Of a stretch of 64,000 bases of DNA, positions 9,044 through 15,967 are shown piece after piece (the stretch's first letter is position 1; each line of letters begins with the position of its first letter). The notes under the pieces are model-generated. The model saw only the letters and a list, made by a program, of their open reading frames with translations, did not search any database and was not told the origin of the DNA. The position numbers were made by a program, and so were the translations under genes. Source of the DNA: JALORV01 sp963791235 (GTDB lineage: Bacteria > Pseudomonadota > Gammaproteobacteria > Burkholderiales > Burkholderiaceae_F); the NCBI GenBank assembly GCA_963791235.1, contig CAWBRW010000017.1:124001-188000 (forward strand), written 5' to 3'.

Positions 9044-9514
9044 ATGAGTGCAAAGAAAATGGCGTTGATCGCCACCAAGGGAACCCTGGACTGGGCCTAC
9101 CCGCCGTTCATCCTGGCCTCGACTGCGGCCTCCCTCGGCTACGAGGTGCAGATCTTCTTCACCTTCTATGGCCTGCAACTGCTGCGCAAGGACCTCTCGC
9201 ACATCAAGATCAGTCCGCTGGCCAATCCGGCGATGCCGATGCCGGTGCCGATGCCGGTGCTGGTGCAGGCTCTGCCTGGCATGGAGTCGATGGCGACGAT
9301 GATGATGCGCAACAAGATGAAGAAGAAGGGCGTCGCGTCTCTGGAGGAATTGCGTGAGATCTGCATCGAGTCGGACGTGAAGCTGATCGGCTGCCAGATG
9401 ACGGTCGACCTCTTCGACTTCAAGCAGTCCGACTTCATCGAGCAGACCCAGTTCGGCGGTGCGGCGATGTTTCTGGGCTTTGCCGGCGACGCCGACATCA
9501 GCCTGTATATCTGA
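9044..9514 (+). CDS. dsrE2: DsrE2 family sulfur-trafficking protein
   Basis: A 156-residue protein of the DsrE/F superfamily, DsrE2 branch. Typical elements are the N-terminal MALIATKGTLDWAYPPFILA strand-helix, a hydrophobic methionine/proline-rich middle stretch (around residues 60-90, MPMPVPMPV) that may associate with the membrane, and two conserved cysteines, Cys107 and Cys117, the latter in LIGCQMTVDLF. DsrE2 is known to act with TusA and rhodanese in mobilising low-molecular-weight persulfide sulfur. The start follows AAGAGGCAAC. It lies 103 bases after tusA and upstream of the arsR-sox genes, so it probably feeds or drains the same sulfur pool. Confidence 0.9.
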   Translation: MSAKKMALIATKGTLDWAYPPFILASTAASLGYEVQIFFTFYGLQLLRKDLSHIKISPLANPAMPMPVPMPVLVQALPGMESMATMMMRNKMKKKGVASLEELREICIESDVKLIGCQMTVDLFDFKQSDFIEQTQFGGAAMFLGFAGDADISLYI

Positions 9515-9523
9515 GTTGACCTT

Positions 9524-9541
9524 CCGCCGCCGGCGCGGCGG
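9524..9541. terminator. GC hairpin after dsrE2
   Basis: Seven-base-pair perfect stem (CCGCCGC / GCGGCGG) with a four-base loop, ten bases after the dsrE2 stop. No U-tract follows, so it is a weak terminator candidate or an mRNA 3' end stabiliser. Confidence 0.35.
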
Positions 9542-9601
9542 CAGTACGGTTTGACGGCCCGGCCCAACCCGGGCATGATGCGCGCCGCTGCATACATGCG
9601 G

Positions 9602-9613
9602 ATATGCGCATAT
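9602..9613. promoter_or_regulatory. Palindrome at the arsR start, candidate autoregulatory operator
   Basis: The perfect 12-base palindrome ATATGCGCATAT overlaps the ATG of the arsR-type gene, within a longer AT-rich stretch of alternating ATAT/CAT words from about 9590. ArsR-family repressors commonly bind palindromic AT-rich sites that overlap their own promoter or start, so this is the best candidate operator. The assignment rests on position and symmetry only. Confidence 0.5.
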
Positions 9614-9974
9614 GAGTGTAAAAGCGGAAGATCAGGATCTCGAAAAACTGTTCGAGTCGGTGTCTGGTTTCTTCGGACTGCTGGCGGAGCCGACACGGCT
9701 GAAGATCCTGAATGCGCTCTGTGGCAGCGAGCGCAGCGTGGGCGACGTGGTGCAGCGGGTGGGATCGACCCAGACCACCGTCTCGCGGCACCTGAACCTG
9801 ATGTATGCAAAGGGCGTGCTGCAGCGGCGGCGTGAGGGGCAGCAGACGTTTTACTCAGTCAGTGAACCGGCGATCGTGGAACTCTGCCGGACCGTGTGCG
9901 TCCACATCGCGAGCGCGGCTGACGGGCGGGCAGTGACCAGTCGGACACTGCGGCGGTTCATGCCGGACGCCTAG
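9612..9974 (+). CDS. ArsR/SmtB family transcriptional regulator of the sox genes
   Basis: A 120-residue winged-helix protein. The core reads FGLLAEPTRLKILNAL, GDVVQRVGSTQTTVSRHLNLM (recognition helix) and GVLQRRREGQQTFYSV (wing). There is a Cys in LNALCGSE and another in VELCRTVCVH, so thiol sensing is possible: known sulfur-responsive ArsR proteins (SoxR, SqrR, BigR) form a disulfide or tetrasulfide between two cysteines. It stands directly before soxC and most likely represses the sox operon until reduced sulfur is present. The start codon is inside a perfect palindrome, consistent with autoregulation. Which sulfur species is sensed is unknown. Confidence 0.88.
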   Translation: MSVKAEDQDLEKLFESVSGFFGLLAEPTRLKILNALCGSERSVGDVVQRVGSTQTTVSRHLNLMYAKGVLQRRREGQQTFYSVSEPAIVELCRTVCVHIASAADGRAVTSRTLRRFMPDA

Positions 9975-9982
9975 GCGTCCGG
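9963..9982. promoter_or_regulatory. Perfect 20-base palindrome between arsR and soxC
   Basis: CCGGACGCC and its exact reverse complement GGCGTCCGG flank a two-base centre (TA). The site spans the arsR stop codon and lies 35-54 bases before soxC. There is no U-tract, so a simple terminator is unlikely. It may be a protein-binding operator of the sox promoter or an attenuator-like hairpin that separates arsR from sox expression. Confidence 0.5.
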
Positions 9983-10016
9983 ACGGAAGCGGATAGAAGG
10001 CACAGGAGACGAGCGC

Positions 10017-11369
10017 ATGTCGCAACAACAGCGGCCGGCCCCGGGGCGTGTCATCCCGGCACCGGAAAACCACGTGACACCAGAGCAGTACGCGCAGGCG
10101 AGAACCGGCCGGCGCGGATTCATGCAGCAGGCGGCGCTCGCGACCGGCGGGATTCTGGCGGCGGCAGTGGGTGCGCCGGCGCTCGGACAGACGGCGAAGG
10201 CTGCCGCCGCAGCGGAACCACCGCATCTGCCGTCGTGGACTCGCAGCCTGGGCCCGGGCGTCGCAGTGACCGGCTACGGCCTGCCCTCCAAGTTCGAGAG
10301 CGCCGTGCAGCGCCGCCAAAGCCCGGGACTGACTCGTACGCCGCAGTCTTCGGTCAGCTTCACGCCGCTGCAGAACCTGTTCGGCATCATCACGCCGAGT
10401 GGCGTTCACTTCGAGCGGCATCACTCCGGGGTCGCGGAGATCAATCCGCATGACCATCGGCTGATGATCCACGGGTTGGTCCAGCGCCCGCTGATCCTGT
10501 CGATGGACGACATCCTGCGCTTTCCGTCGGTGTCGCGGATGCACTTCATCGAGTGCGGGGCGAACAGCGGCATGGAGTGGGGCAATGTGGCAGTGCCCAC
10601 GGTGCAGTACACGCACGGCATGCTGGCGTGCAGCGAGTTCACCGGCGTGCTGTTGTCGACGCTCCTCGAGGAGGTCGGCTACGACAAGGCGCGCGGCAAG
10701 TACATCCTGGCCGAGGGCGCCGATGGCTCGGCCCTGACACGCACTATTCCGGTGGAGTTCGCGCTCGACGATGTCATGGTCGTCTACGGCCAGAACGGCG
10801 AGATGCTGCGTCCGGAAAACGGCTATCCGCTGCGGTTGCTGGTGCCGGGTGTGCAGGGCGTGTCGAGCGTCAAGTGGCTGCGCCGTCTCGAGGTTGGTGA
10901 CAAGCCGTGGAACACGCGCGAGGAATCGCTGCACTACGTCGACCTGTTGCCGGACGGAACGCACCGGCAGTACTCCGGGGTACAGGAGGTCAAGTCGGTC
11001 ATCACCACGCCGTCCGGCGGGCAGAAGCTGACGACCAAGGGCTTCTACGAGATCAGCGGCCTGGCGTGGTCGGGCCGCGGCAAGATCCGGCGCGTCGACG
11101 TGTCGACGGACGGCGGACGCAACTGGCGCACCGCCGTGCTGCAGGATCCGGTGATGACGAAGTGCCTGACGCGCTTCCGGATCGACTGGAACTGGGACGG
11201 CAGCCCGGCCTACCTGCAGAGCCGCGCGGTCGACGACACCGGACATGTGCAACCGGCGATATCGGCACTGCGCGCGGTGCGCGGAACGCGGTCGATCTAT
11301 CACAACAATGCAATCAAGACCTGGGCAGTGCAGCCCAACGGGGAGGTGTGGAATGTCCAGGTCGCGTAA
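10017..11369 (+). CDS. soxC: Sulfur dehydrogenase molybdenum subunit SoxC
   Basis: SoxC is the molybdopterin subunit of the periplasmic SoxCD complex, which oxidises SoxYZ-bound sulfane sulfur in a six-electron step. The 450-residue protein begins with a twin-arginine signal (ARTGRRGFMQQAALATGG, arginines 32-33), as needed for folded molybdoenzyme export. The cofactor-binding Cys180 lies in MHFIECGANSG, followed by the sulfite-oxidase-type core (WLRRLEV, GYPLRLLVPGV) and the dimerisation domain (VSTDGGRNWRTA). The start follows ACAGGAGAC. The last 17 bases overlap soxD, so the subunits are translationally coupled. Presence of SoxCD predicts complete oxidation of thiosulfate without sulfur globules, as known for other organisms. 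Confidence 0.96.
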   Translation: MSQQQRPAPGRVIPAPENHVTPEQYAQARTGRRGFMQQAALATGGILAAAVGAPALGQTAKAAAAAEPPHLPSWTRSLGPGVAVTGYGLPSKFESAVQRRQSPGLTRTPQSSVSFTPLQNLFGIITPSGVHFERHHSGVAEINPHDHRLMIHGLVQRPLILSMDDILRFPSVSRMHFIECGANSGMEWGNVAVPTVQYTHGMLACSEFTGVLLSTLLEEVGYDKARGKYILAEGADGSALTRTIPVEFALDDVMVVYGQNGEMLRPENGYPLRLLVPGVQGVSSVKWLRRLEVGDKPWNTREESLHYVDLLPDGTHRQYSGVQEVKSVITTPSGGQKLTTKGFYEISGLAWSGRGKIRRVDVSTDGGRNWRTAVLQDPVMTKCLTRFRIDWNWDGSPAYLQSRAVDDTGHVQPAISALRAVRGTRSIYHNNAIKTWAVQPNGEVWNVQVA

Positions 11370-12423
11370 GGCATTCGGGGCCGCCGTGGTTGCGGCAACC
11401 CTGGTGGCGGTGGCCTCCGCCTTTGCGCAGGGCGGCGATCGCCTGCGATTCGGCTTCGGCGTGCCCGCGACGCCGCAGGACATCGCGACCTGGGACATCG
11501 ACATGCGCCCCGATGGCCACGGCGTCAAGAAGGGGCGCGGTACCGTGCAGCAGGGCCAGGCCGTCTATGACGCCAAGTGTGCCGTGTGCCACGGCACATT
11601 CGGCGAGAGCAACAGTTACCTGGTCATCGCCGGCGGGGTCGAACCAGAGGACCTGAAGACCGGCCGCGCGGCGGGCCTGAAGTCGGGTGAGGTGCGCACG
11701 GTGGGCACCAAGCTCAACTACGCCACCACGTTGTGGGACTACATCTACCGTGCCATGCCGTGGACCGCGCCGCAGTCGCTGACGATCGACGAGAACTATG
11801 CCGTCACGGCCTATGTGCTGCACCTCAACGAAATCGTGCCGGCCGACTTCGAACTCAACGACCAGACCATCCTGACGGTCCAGATGCCGAACCGCAACGG
11901 CTTCACCACCCATCACGGCATGGGTAGCGTCAAGGGGAAGCCCGATGTGCAGGGAACGCTGTGCATGAAGGACTGCGCCGGCCCGGTGAAGGTGACGTCC
12001 ACGCTGCCGGAATACGCTCGAAATGCACACGGGAACCTCGCCGAACAGAAGCGCGACATGGGCCCGTTCCGCGGCATCGATACGCGGATCTACGAGCCCG
12101 GTGGCGCGCGGGTGGCAGTAGCCGACACCGAGGGCAAGGCGCCCGCACAGGGCGGCATCGATGCGCAGGAACTGATCACGCGCAACGCCTGCGTGGTCTG
12201 CCATGCCGTCAATGCCCGGATCGTGGGTCCCTCCTTCGCGGAGATCAGCGCCCGCTACACCTCCCGCTACGCGGTCCGCGCCGAGGCCGAGACCTTGCTG
12301 GTGAACAAGATCAAGGCTGGCGGCTCGGGAGTCTGGGGGGCGGTTCCGATGCCGCCCCAGTCGAACGTCAAGGATGAGGAGATGAAGACCATCGTGAAGT
12401 GGATCTTCACGCTTACCCAGTAG
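11353..12423 (+). CDS. soxD: Diheme cytochrome c subunit SoxD
   Basis: SoxD accepts electrons from SoxC and passes them to the respiratory chain. The 356-residue protein starts at the ATG at 11353, preceded by GGGAGG and overlapping soxC. It has an N-terminal signal peptide ending near AFAQG and two c-type heme sites: C76-x2-C79-H80 (KCAVCHG) and C280-x2-C283-H284 (ACVVCHA), with a probable Met ligand in VPMPPQS. This is the long two-heme form of SoxD. Between the hemes is a region with two further cysteines (TLCMKDC). The fused second cytochrome domain at the C-terminus is small and class-I-like. Confidence 0.95.
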   Translation: MSRSRKAFGAAVVAATLVAVASAFAQGGDRLRFGFGVPATPQDIATWDIDMRPDGHGVKKGRGTVQQGQAVYDAKCAVCHGTFGESNSYLVIAGGVEPEDLKTGRAAGLKSGEVRTVGTKLNYATTLWDYIYRAMPWTAPQSLTIDENYAVTAYVLHLNEIVPADFELNDQTILTVQMPNRNGFTTHHGMGSVKGKPDVQGTLCMKDCAGPVKVTSTLPEYARNAHGNLAEQKRDMGPFRGIDTRIYEPGGARVAVADTEGKAPAQGGIDAQELITRNACVVCHAVNARIVGPSFAEISARYTSRYAVRAEAETLLVNKIKAGGSGVWGAVPMPPQSNVKDEEMKTIVKWIFTLTQ

Positions 12424-12424
12424 G

Positions 12425-12442
12425 GCTACCAATATGGGTAGC
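12425..12442. other. Small inverted repeat after soxD
   Basis: GCTACC and GGTAGC flank a six-base centre immediately after the soxD stop. It can form a short hairpin in the soxD-soxY intergenic mRNA. No U-run follows, so termination is doubtful. Confidence 0.3.
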
Positions 12443-12502
12443 ATCGCCATCGAGCGCTTGGTCAATTGATGCTTTTGTTGTACATATCCTTGCAAATCCA
12501 TT

Positions 12503-12518
12503 TGGCCGCGAGCGGCCA
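12503..12518. other. Hairpin in the soxY leader
   Basis: TGGCCGC-GA-GCGGCCA forms a perfect seven-pair inverted repeat that ends seven bases before the soxY ribosome binding site (AAGGAG). With the inverted repeat just after soxD it frames a ~110-base intergenic segment. This layout would suit mRNA processing that raises soxYZ levels above soxCD, which is inference. Confidence 0.4.
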
Positions 12519-12536
12519 CCCAATAAGGAGACTGAA

Positions 12537-13001
12537 ATGGCAGAGAACCGTCGCGAATTCATCAAGATGACCGGCGTCCTCGGGCTGATGGCGGCGGCGG
12601 GCCTGATCACCGCCGAGCAGGCAGCCGCGCAGCAGAACTGGAACAAGGCCGCGTTCGAGGGCAAGGCCATGAATGATGTCGTCAAGGCGCTTGGCGGCAC
12701 CAGCGTCGCTCCCAGCGGCGACATCGCGATCAACGCGCCGGACATCGCCGAGAACGGGGCGGTCGTGCCCGTCGGTGTGACCAGCAAGATTCCGAACACG
12801 CAGGGTGTTTACATCCTGGTCGACAAGAACCCCAGTGCACTGGCGGCAGGGTTCACGATCCCGCCCGGCACCGAAGCCAATGTCGCGACGCGTATCAAGA
12901 TGGGTCAGACGTCGAACGTGCATGCCGTCGTCAAGGCCGGCGACAAGTTCTACGTCGCCACCAAGGAAGTCAAGGTCACGCTGGGCGGCTGCGGCGGCTG
13001 A
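12537..13001 (+). CDS. soxY: Thiosulfate carrier protein SoxY
   Basis: SoxY is the sulfur-carrying half of SoxYZ: the thiosulfate sulfane is covalently bound to the cysteine of its flexible C-terminal arm. Here the 154-residue protein ends in the diagnostic LGGCGG, with Cys152. The N-terminus ENRREFIKMTGVLGLMAAAG is a twin-arginine-type signal, as expected because SoxYZ is exported as a folded pair. ATG 12537 is chosen since AAGGAG precedes it by six bases; a longer in-frame opening from 12399 lacks a plausible start and overlaps soxD. Confidence 0.96.
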   Translation: MAENRREFIKMTGVLGLMAAAGLITAEQAAAQQNWNKAAFEGKAMNDVVKALGGTSVAPSGDIAINAPDIAENGAVVPVGVTSKIPNTQGVYILVDKNPSALAAGFTIPPGTEANVATRIKMGQTSNVHAVVKAGDKFYVATKEVKVTLGGCGG

Positions 13002-13045
13002 TCGCTGCGCGCTTAACTGAATCACTGAAAAACTAGGAGAGACGA

Positions 13046-13357
13046 ATGCCCGATCCGATGAGAATCCGTGCCACTGCGCAGGGAGACGAGGTCGATGTGC
13101 GCGTGCTGATGAGCCACGAGATGGAGACCGGCCAGCGCAAGGACTCGAGCGGCAAGCTTGTGCCGGCGCACTTCATTGCCACCGTCACCGTGACCCATGC
13201 CGGCAAGACCGTGCTGGCGGCCGAATGGGGCCCGGCGGTTTCGAAGAACCCTTACCTGCAGTTCAAGTTCAAGGGCGGCAAGAAGGGCGACGAGATCACG
13301 GTGACCTGGGTCGACAACAAGGGCGAAACCCGGACCGACAAGGCGACGATCGGCTGA
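13046..13357 (+). CDS. soxZ: Thiosulfate carrier-binding protein SoxZ
   Basis: A 103-residue immunoglobulin-like partner of SoxY, with no signal of its own; it is exported piggyback with SoxY. Family features are RATAQGDEVDVRVLMSHEM near the start, PAHFIATVTV in the middle, and KGDEITVTWVDNKG at the end. It follows soxY by 44 bases with AGGAGAG as ribosome binding site. No unusual features were seen. Confidence 0.96.
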   Translation: MPDPMRIRATAQGDEVDVRVLMSHEMETGQRKDSSGKLVPAHFIATVTVTHAGKTVLAAEWGPAVSKNPYLQFKFKGGKKGDEITVTWVDNKGETRTDKATIG

Positions 13358-13375
13358 CGGCAAGGGCGGGGCCAG

Positions 13376-13843
13376 ATGCGACTGATGACCTTTTTCGCGA
13401 TCGCTGTCACTGCGGTCGCGGCTATGGTTGGCTGCACGTCAACCAGCGGCTCTCGAAACGAAGCCAGTGCCGGCGCCGCCGCCAACACGCCTGTAAAGGT
13501 GGTTTACCACGTCAATCAAGGCAATGCGCAGGCACTGGACGCACTGCGGAACATTCGCAACCACCTGTCAGCGGACCCGACAGCGAAGATCGTCGTCGTG
13601 ACCCATTCGGGCGGCATCAACTTCCTGCTCGACGGCGCAAAGGACAGCAATGGCGCTCCGTTCGACGCGACAGTTCAGGAACTCAAGGCCAAGGGTGTTG
13701 ATTTCCGCGTCTGCCGCTTCACGCTGGAGCGCAACAAGATCGACCCTGCCAAGGTGATACCCGAGGCGACGATCGTGCCTTCGGGCGTGGCCGAAGTGTC
13801 CAGATTGCAGTTTCGTGAAGGCTATTCATATCTCAAGCCCTGA
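13376..13843 (+). CDS. DsrE-like periplasmic lipoprotein in the sox operon
   Basis: A 155-residue protein with a lipoprotein signal (TAVAAMVGC, lipidated Cys20) followed by a DsrE/F-type domain: VKVVYHVNQGNAQALDALRN, then AKIVVVTHSGGINFLLDGA, then FDATVQELKAKGVDFRVC. The single later cysteine in DFRVCRFTL sits where DsrE-fold proteins often carry the active thiol. DsrE proteins are usually cytoplasmic sulfur carriers, so a membrane-anchored periplasmic version placed between soxZ and soxA is a good candidate for shuttling sulfur to or from SoxYZ. The start at 13376 is 18 bases after soxZ; a second ATG lies at 13385. Confidence 0.85.
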   Translation: MRLMTFFAIAVTAVAAMVGCTSTSGSRNEASAGAAANTPVKVVYHVNQGNAQALDALRNIRNHLSADPTAKIVVVTHSGGINFLLDGAKDSNGAPFDATVQELKAKGVDFRVCRFTLERNKIDPAKVIPEATIVPSGVAEVSRLQFREGYSYLKP

Positions 13844-13923
13844 GCCGGAACCAGGGTTTGCGTGATCAAGAGCTTCCGCAGAGGAGCAATTGGGCAGCAA
13901 CTACAGCCAGGAGGCAGAAACTC

Positions 13924-14742
13924 ATGAGTAGGCAGACATGGGCCACAACCGTGGCCGGAATGATCCTGAGCGTCGCGAGCGTCAGCGCGCATGCCCAGGG
14001 GAGCGCCGCGGAAGGCATCGCGCGCTATCGCGAGATGCTGCAGGATGGCAACCCTGCGGAGCTCACGGTCGCGCGAGGCGAAGAGTTGTGGAAGACCAAG
14101 CGCGGGCCGAAGAACGTGTCGCTCGAACAGTGCGACCTCGGACTCGGCGCCGGTGTAGTCAAGGGCGCGTACGCGCAGATGCCGCGTTACTTCGCGGACG
14201 CCGACCAGGTGATGGATTTTGAATCGCGGGCCGTCTGGTGCATGGTCAACCTGCAGGGCATGGACCGGGCTGCGATCACGAAGAGCCCCTATTCCGGTGC
14301 CGGGCAGCGGCAGACGGATGTCGAGGCGCTGGCTGCGTACGCGGTCGAGATGTCGCGCGGCATGCCGGTCAGCATCCCGCAAAGCCATCCCAAGGAGAAG
14401 GCTTCCTTCGACCGCGGCCGCCAGGCGTTCTACATGCGCGGTGGGCCATACGACTTTTCCTGCGCTACTTGCCACGGAGTGAACAACCAGCGCATCCGCC
14501 TGCAGGACCTGCCCAACATCTCGGGCAACAAGCAGGACGCCGACCGCGCGTTCACGACCTGGCCCGCCTATCGGGTGTCGCAGGGCGCGCTGCGGACGAT
14601 GCAGTGGCGCCTGTACGACTGCTTCCGACAACAGCGTTTCCCGGAGTTGGTTTTCCTGTCGCCGACTTCGATCGATCTGATCACCTTCCTTGGCGTCAAC
14701 GCCAACGGCGCGAAGATGGACGCGCCGGCCATCAAGCGCTGA
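13924..14742 (+). CDS. soxA: L-cysteine S-thiosulfotransferase subunit SoxA (monoheme type)
   Basis: SoxA with SoxX conjugates thiosulfate to SoxY. The 272-residue protein has a cleavable signal (SVASVSAHAQG) and one CxxCH heme site at 180-184 (SCATCHG). The catalytic heme-ligand cysteine, which becomes a persulfide, is Cys233 in LYDCFRQQRFPE. The N-terminal half has no CxxCH; Cys70 (LEQCDLG) and Cys106 (VWCMVN) remain and could form the disulfide known from single-heme SoxA proteins. The ATG at 13924 follows CAGGAGGCAG. It is followed after ten bases by soxX, so the two subunits are co-translated. Confidence 0.95.
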   Translation: MSRQTWATTVAGMILSVASVSAHAQGSAAEGIARYREMLQDGNPAELTVARGEELWKTKRGPKNVSLEQCDLGLGAGVVKGAYAQMPRYFADADQVMDFESRAVWCMVNLQGMDRAAITKSPYSGAGQRQTDVEALAAYAVEMSRGMPVSIPQSHPKEKASFDRGRQAFYMRGGPYDFSCATCHGVNNQRIRLQDLPNISGNKQDADRAFTTWPAYRVSQGALRTMQWRLYDCFRQQRFPELVFLSPTSIDLITFLGVNANGAKMDAPAIKR

Positions 14743-14752
14743 GGAGATGACG

Positions 14753-15370
14753 ATGAAGAACAAAGCGATACTCGGGTTCGCCGGCCTCGCGATGCTTGCA
14801 GGCTGCGCCACTTATGTCGCACCGACCAAGGAAGAGTCGATGCAGGCGGTCAAGTCCTCGTTCAAGGAGCGCGGACCGGCCAAGTTGGACCGCTTGAACC
14901 AGACCGAGATCCAGGCCGTCTGCTCCGATGCCCAGATGATGGGCAAGGAAGTGCCGAAGGCCGAGCGTGAAGCCCTCGAGAAAAAGACGCTGGCCACGAT
15001 CAAGTACCCGGCCGACGGCAAGTACCTGGGCGACTTCAAGCAGGGTGAGCGCATCGCGCAGTCCGGCGTCGGCATGCAGTGGAGTGACAGCGACAAGACG
15101 GTCAACGGTGGCAACTGCTACGCCTGCCATCAGATCAGTGCGGCCGAGGTCTCGTTCGGGAACATCGGTCCGTCGCTTAAAGGCTACGGCAAGCTGCGGG
15201 GCAACAGCGAGGCGGTCGTCAAGTACACGTGGGGCAAGATCTGGAACACGCACGCGTACAACCTGTGCTCGCAGATGCCACGTTACGGTGACGCCGGCAT
15301 CCTGTCGGAAGCACAGATCAAGGACGTTATGGCGCTGTTGCTGGACCCGAACTCACCGGTCAACAAGTAA
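14753..15370 (+). CDS. soxX: Sulfur oxidation cytochrome SoxX, lipoprotein form
   Basis: SoxX is the electron-accepting monoheme cytochrome of SoxAX. The 205-residue protein carries the heme site C122-x2-C125-H126 (NCYACHQI) and the distal Met175 in SQMPRYGD. The N-terminus GLAMLAGCATYV is a lipobox, so SoxX is likely anchored to a membrane and would tether SoxAX. It also has an extra ~80-residue N-terminal region compared with short SoxX proteins. Of two close ATG codons, 14753 is preferred because it lies six bases after GAGGAG. A strong terminator begins 14 bases after the stop. Confidence 0.94.
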   Translation: MKNKAILGFAGLAMLAGCATYVAPTKEESMQAVKSSFKERGPAKLDRLNQTEIQAVCSDAQMMGKEVPKAEREALEKKTLATIKYPADGKYLGDFKQGERIAQSGVGMQWSDSDKTVNGGNCYACHQISAAEVSFGNIGPSLKGYGKLRGNSEAVVKYTWGKIWNTHAYNLCSQMPRYGDAGILSEAQIKDVMALLLDPNSPVNK

Positions 15371-15383
15371 CTCGATGTGCCCG

Positions 15384-15412
15384 GGCGGCCGCATGGCGGC
15401 CGCCTTTTTTTT
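15384..15412 (+). terminator. Rho-independent terminator after soxX
   Basis: A nine-pair perfect GC stem (GGCGGCCGC / GCGGCCGCC) with a three-base loop is followed directly by eight T residues. It lies 14 bases after the soxX stop and only seven bases before the next start codon, i.e. inside the sox gene series. Confidence 0.9.
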
Positions 15413-15418
15413 GCCCGC

Positions 15419-15937
15419 ATGCACGCGTCCGCGCCAGTCGCGCCCTCAAAGATCGTTCGGCCTGATCCGCTTCGCCGCAGTCTGCTCATCGGTGCACTGG
15501 CGGTGCCGTTGGGCGCGTGGGCCGCTGCCGCGCGCGTGCGGTGGACTGATATCGAACTGATCAACGGCACGCGTCTTTCGGCCGCCGAGCTGGGCGCCAA
15601 TGCGGTCGTGGCCCAGATCTGGGCCTCGTGGTGCCCGTTTTGCGGCGCGCAGAATCCGCACGTGCAGAAGCTCTATAACGAATACGGCTCGCGCGACCTG
15701 CGCATCATCGCGTTTTCGATCGACAAGACGGTGACCGCGGCGCGCGAGTACGTGGAAAAGCGCGGCTACACCTTTCCGGTGGCGATGGCGACGCCGCAGG
15801 TCGAGGCATGGTTCGGCAAGCGGCGTACGCTGCCCGAAACCTATGTCGTGAATCGCGATGGCGAAGTGGTGTTCACCCACCAGGGCGAGATGTTCCCGGA
15901 GGACATCGCTGCGCTGGCCCGCTTCGCCGGGAAATAG
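15419..15937 (+). CDS. TlpA/SoxW-like periplasmic thioredoxin
   Basis: A ~172-residue TlpA/AhpC-type disulfide reductase with an N-terminal membrane segment (LRRSLLIGALAVPLGAWAAA, residues 18-37) that serves as signal or anchor. The active site is C72-PF-C75 in WASWCPFCGAQNPH, followed by LRIIAFSIDKT and the cis-proline loop RRTLPETYVV. Thioredoxins in sox loci (SoxW, SoxS) keep SoxYZ or other periplasmic thiols reduced. I place the start at 15419, because any upstream start would translate through the soxX terminator hairpin. No Shine-Dalgarno sequence precedes it, so it may be poorly translated or start slightly downstream. Confidence 0.88.
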   Translation: MHASAPVAPSKIVRPDPLRRSLLIGALAVPLGAWAAAARVRWTDIELINGTRLSAAELGANAVVAQIWASWCPFCGAQNPHVQKLYNEYGSRDLRIIAFSIDKTVTAAREYVEKRGYTFPVAMATPQVEAWFGKRRTLPETYVVNRDGEVVFTHQGEMFPEDIAALARFAGK

Positions 15938-15967
15938 ACAAGACAAGAACGCTTGAGGGAGAAACAG

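Noticed and set aside
9232..9263. Short tandem DNA repeat (CCGATGCCGGTG units)
   Set aside because: It is coding sequence for the Met/Pro/Val-rich stretch of DsrE2, a normal feature of that family.
9855..11528. A 557-codon minus-strand open frame across soxC
   Set aside because: It is the antisense shadow of soxC and the start of soxD; its translation is Arg/His-rich without motifs, and soxC has a Tat signal, cofactor Cys and ribosome binding site.
15377..15418. Upstream GTG start for the TlpA-like thioredoxin
   Set aside because: Starting there would translate the soxX terminator hairpin and its T-run, adding PGRPHGGRLFFA; the start at 15419 is more sensible.
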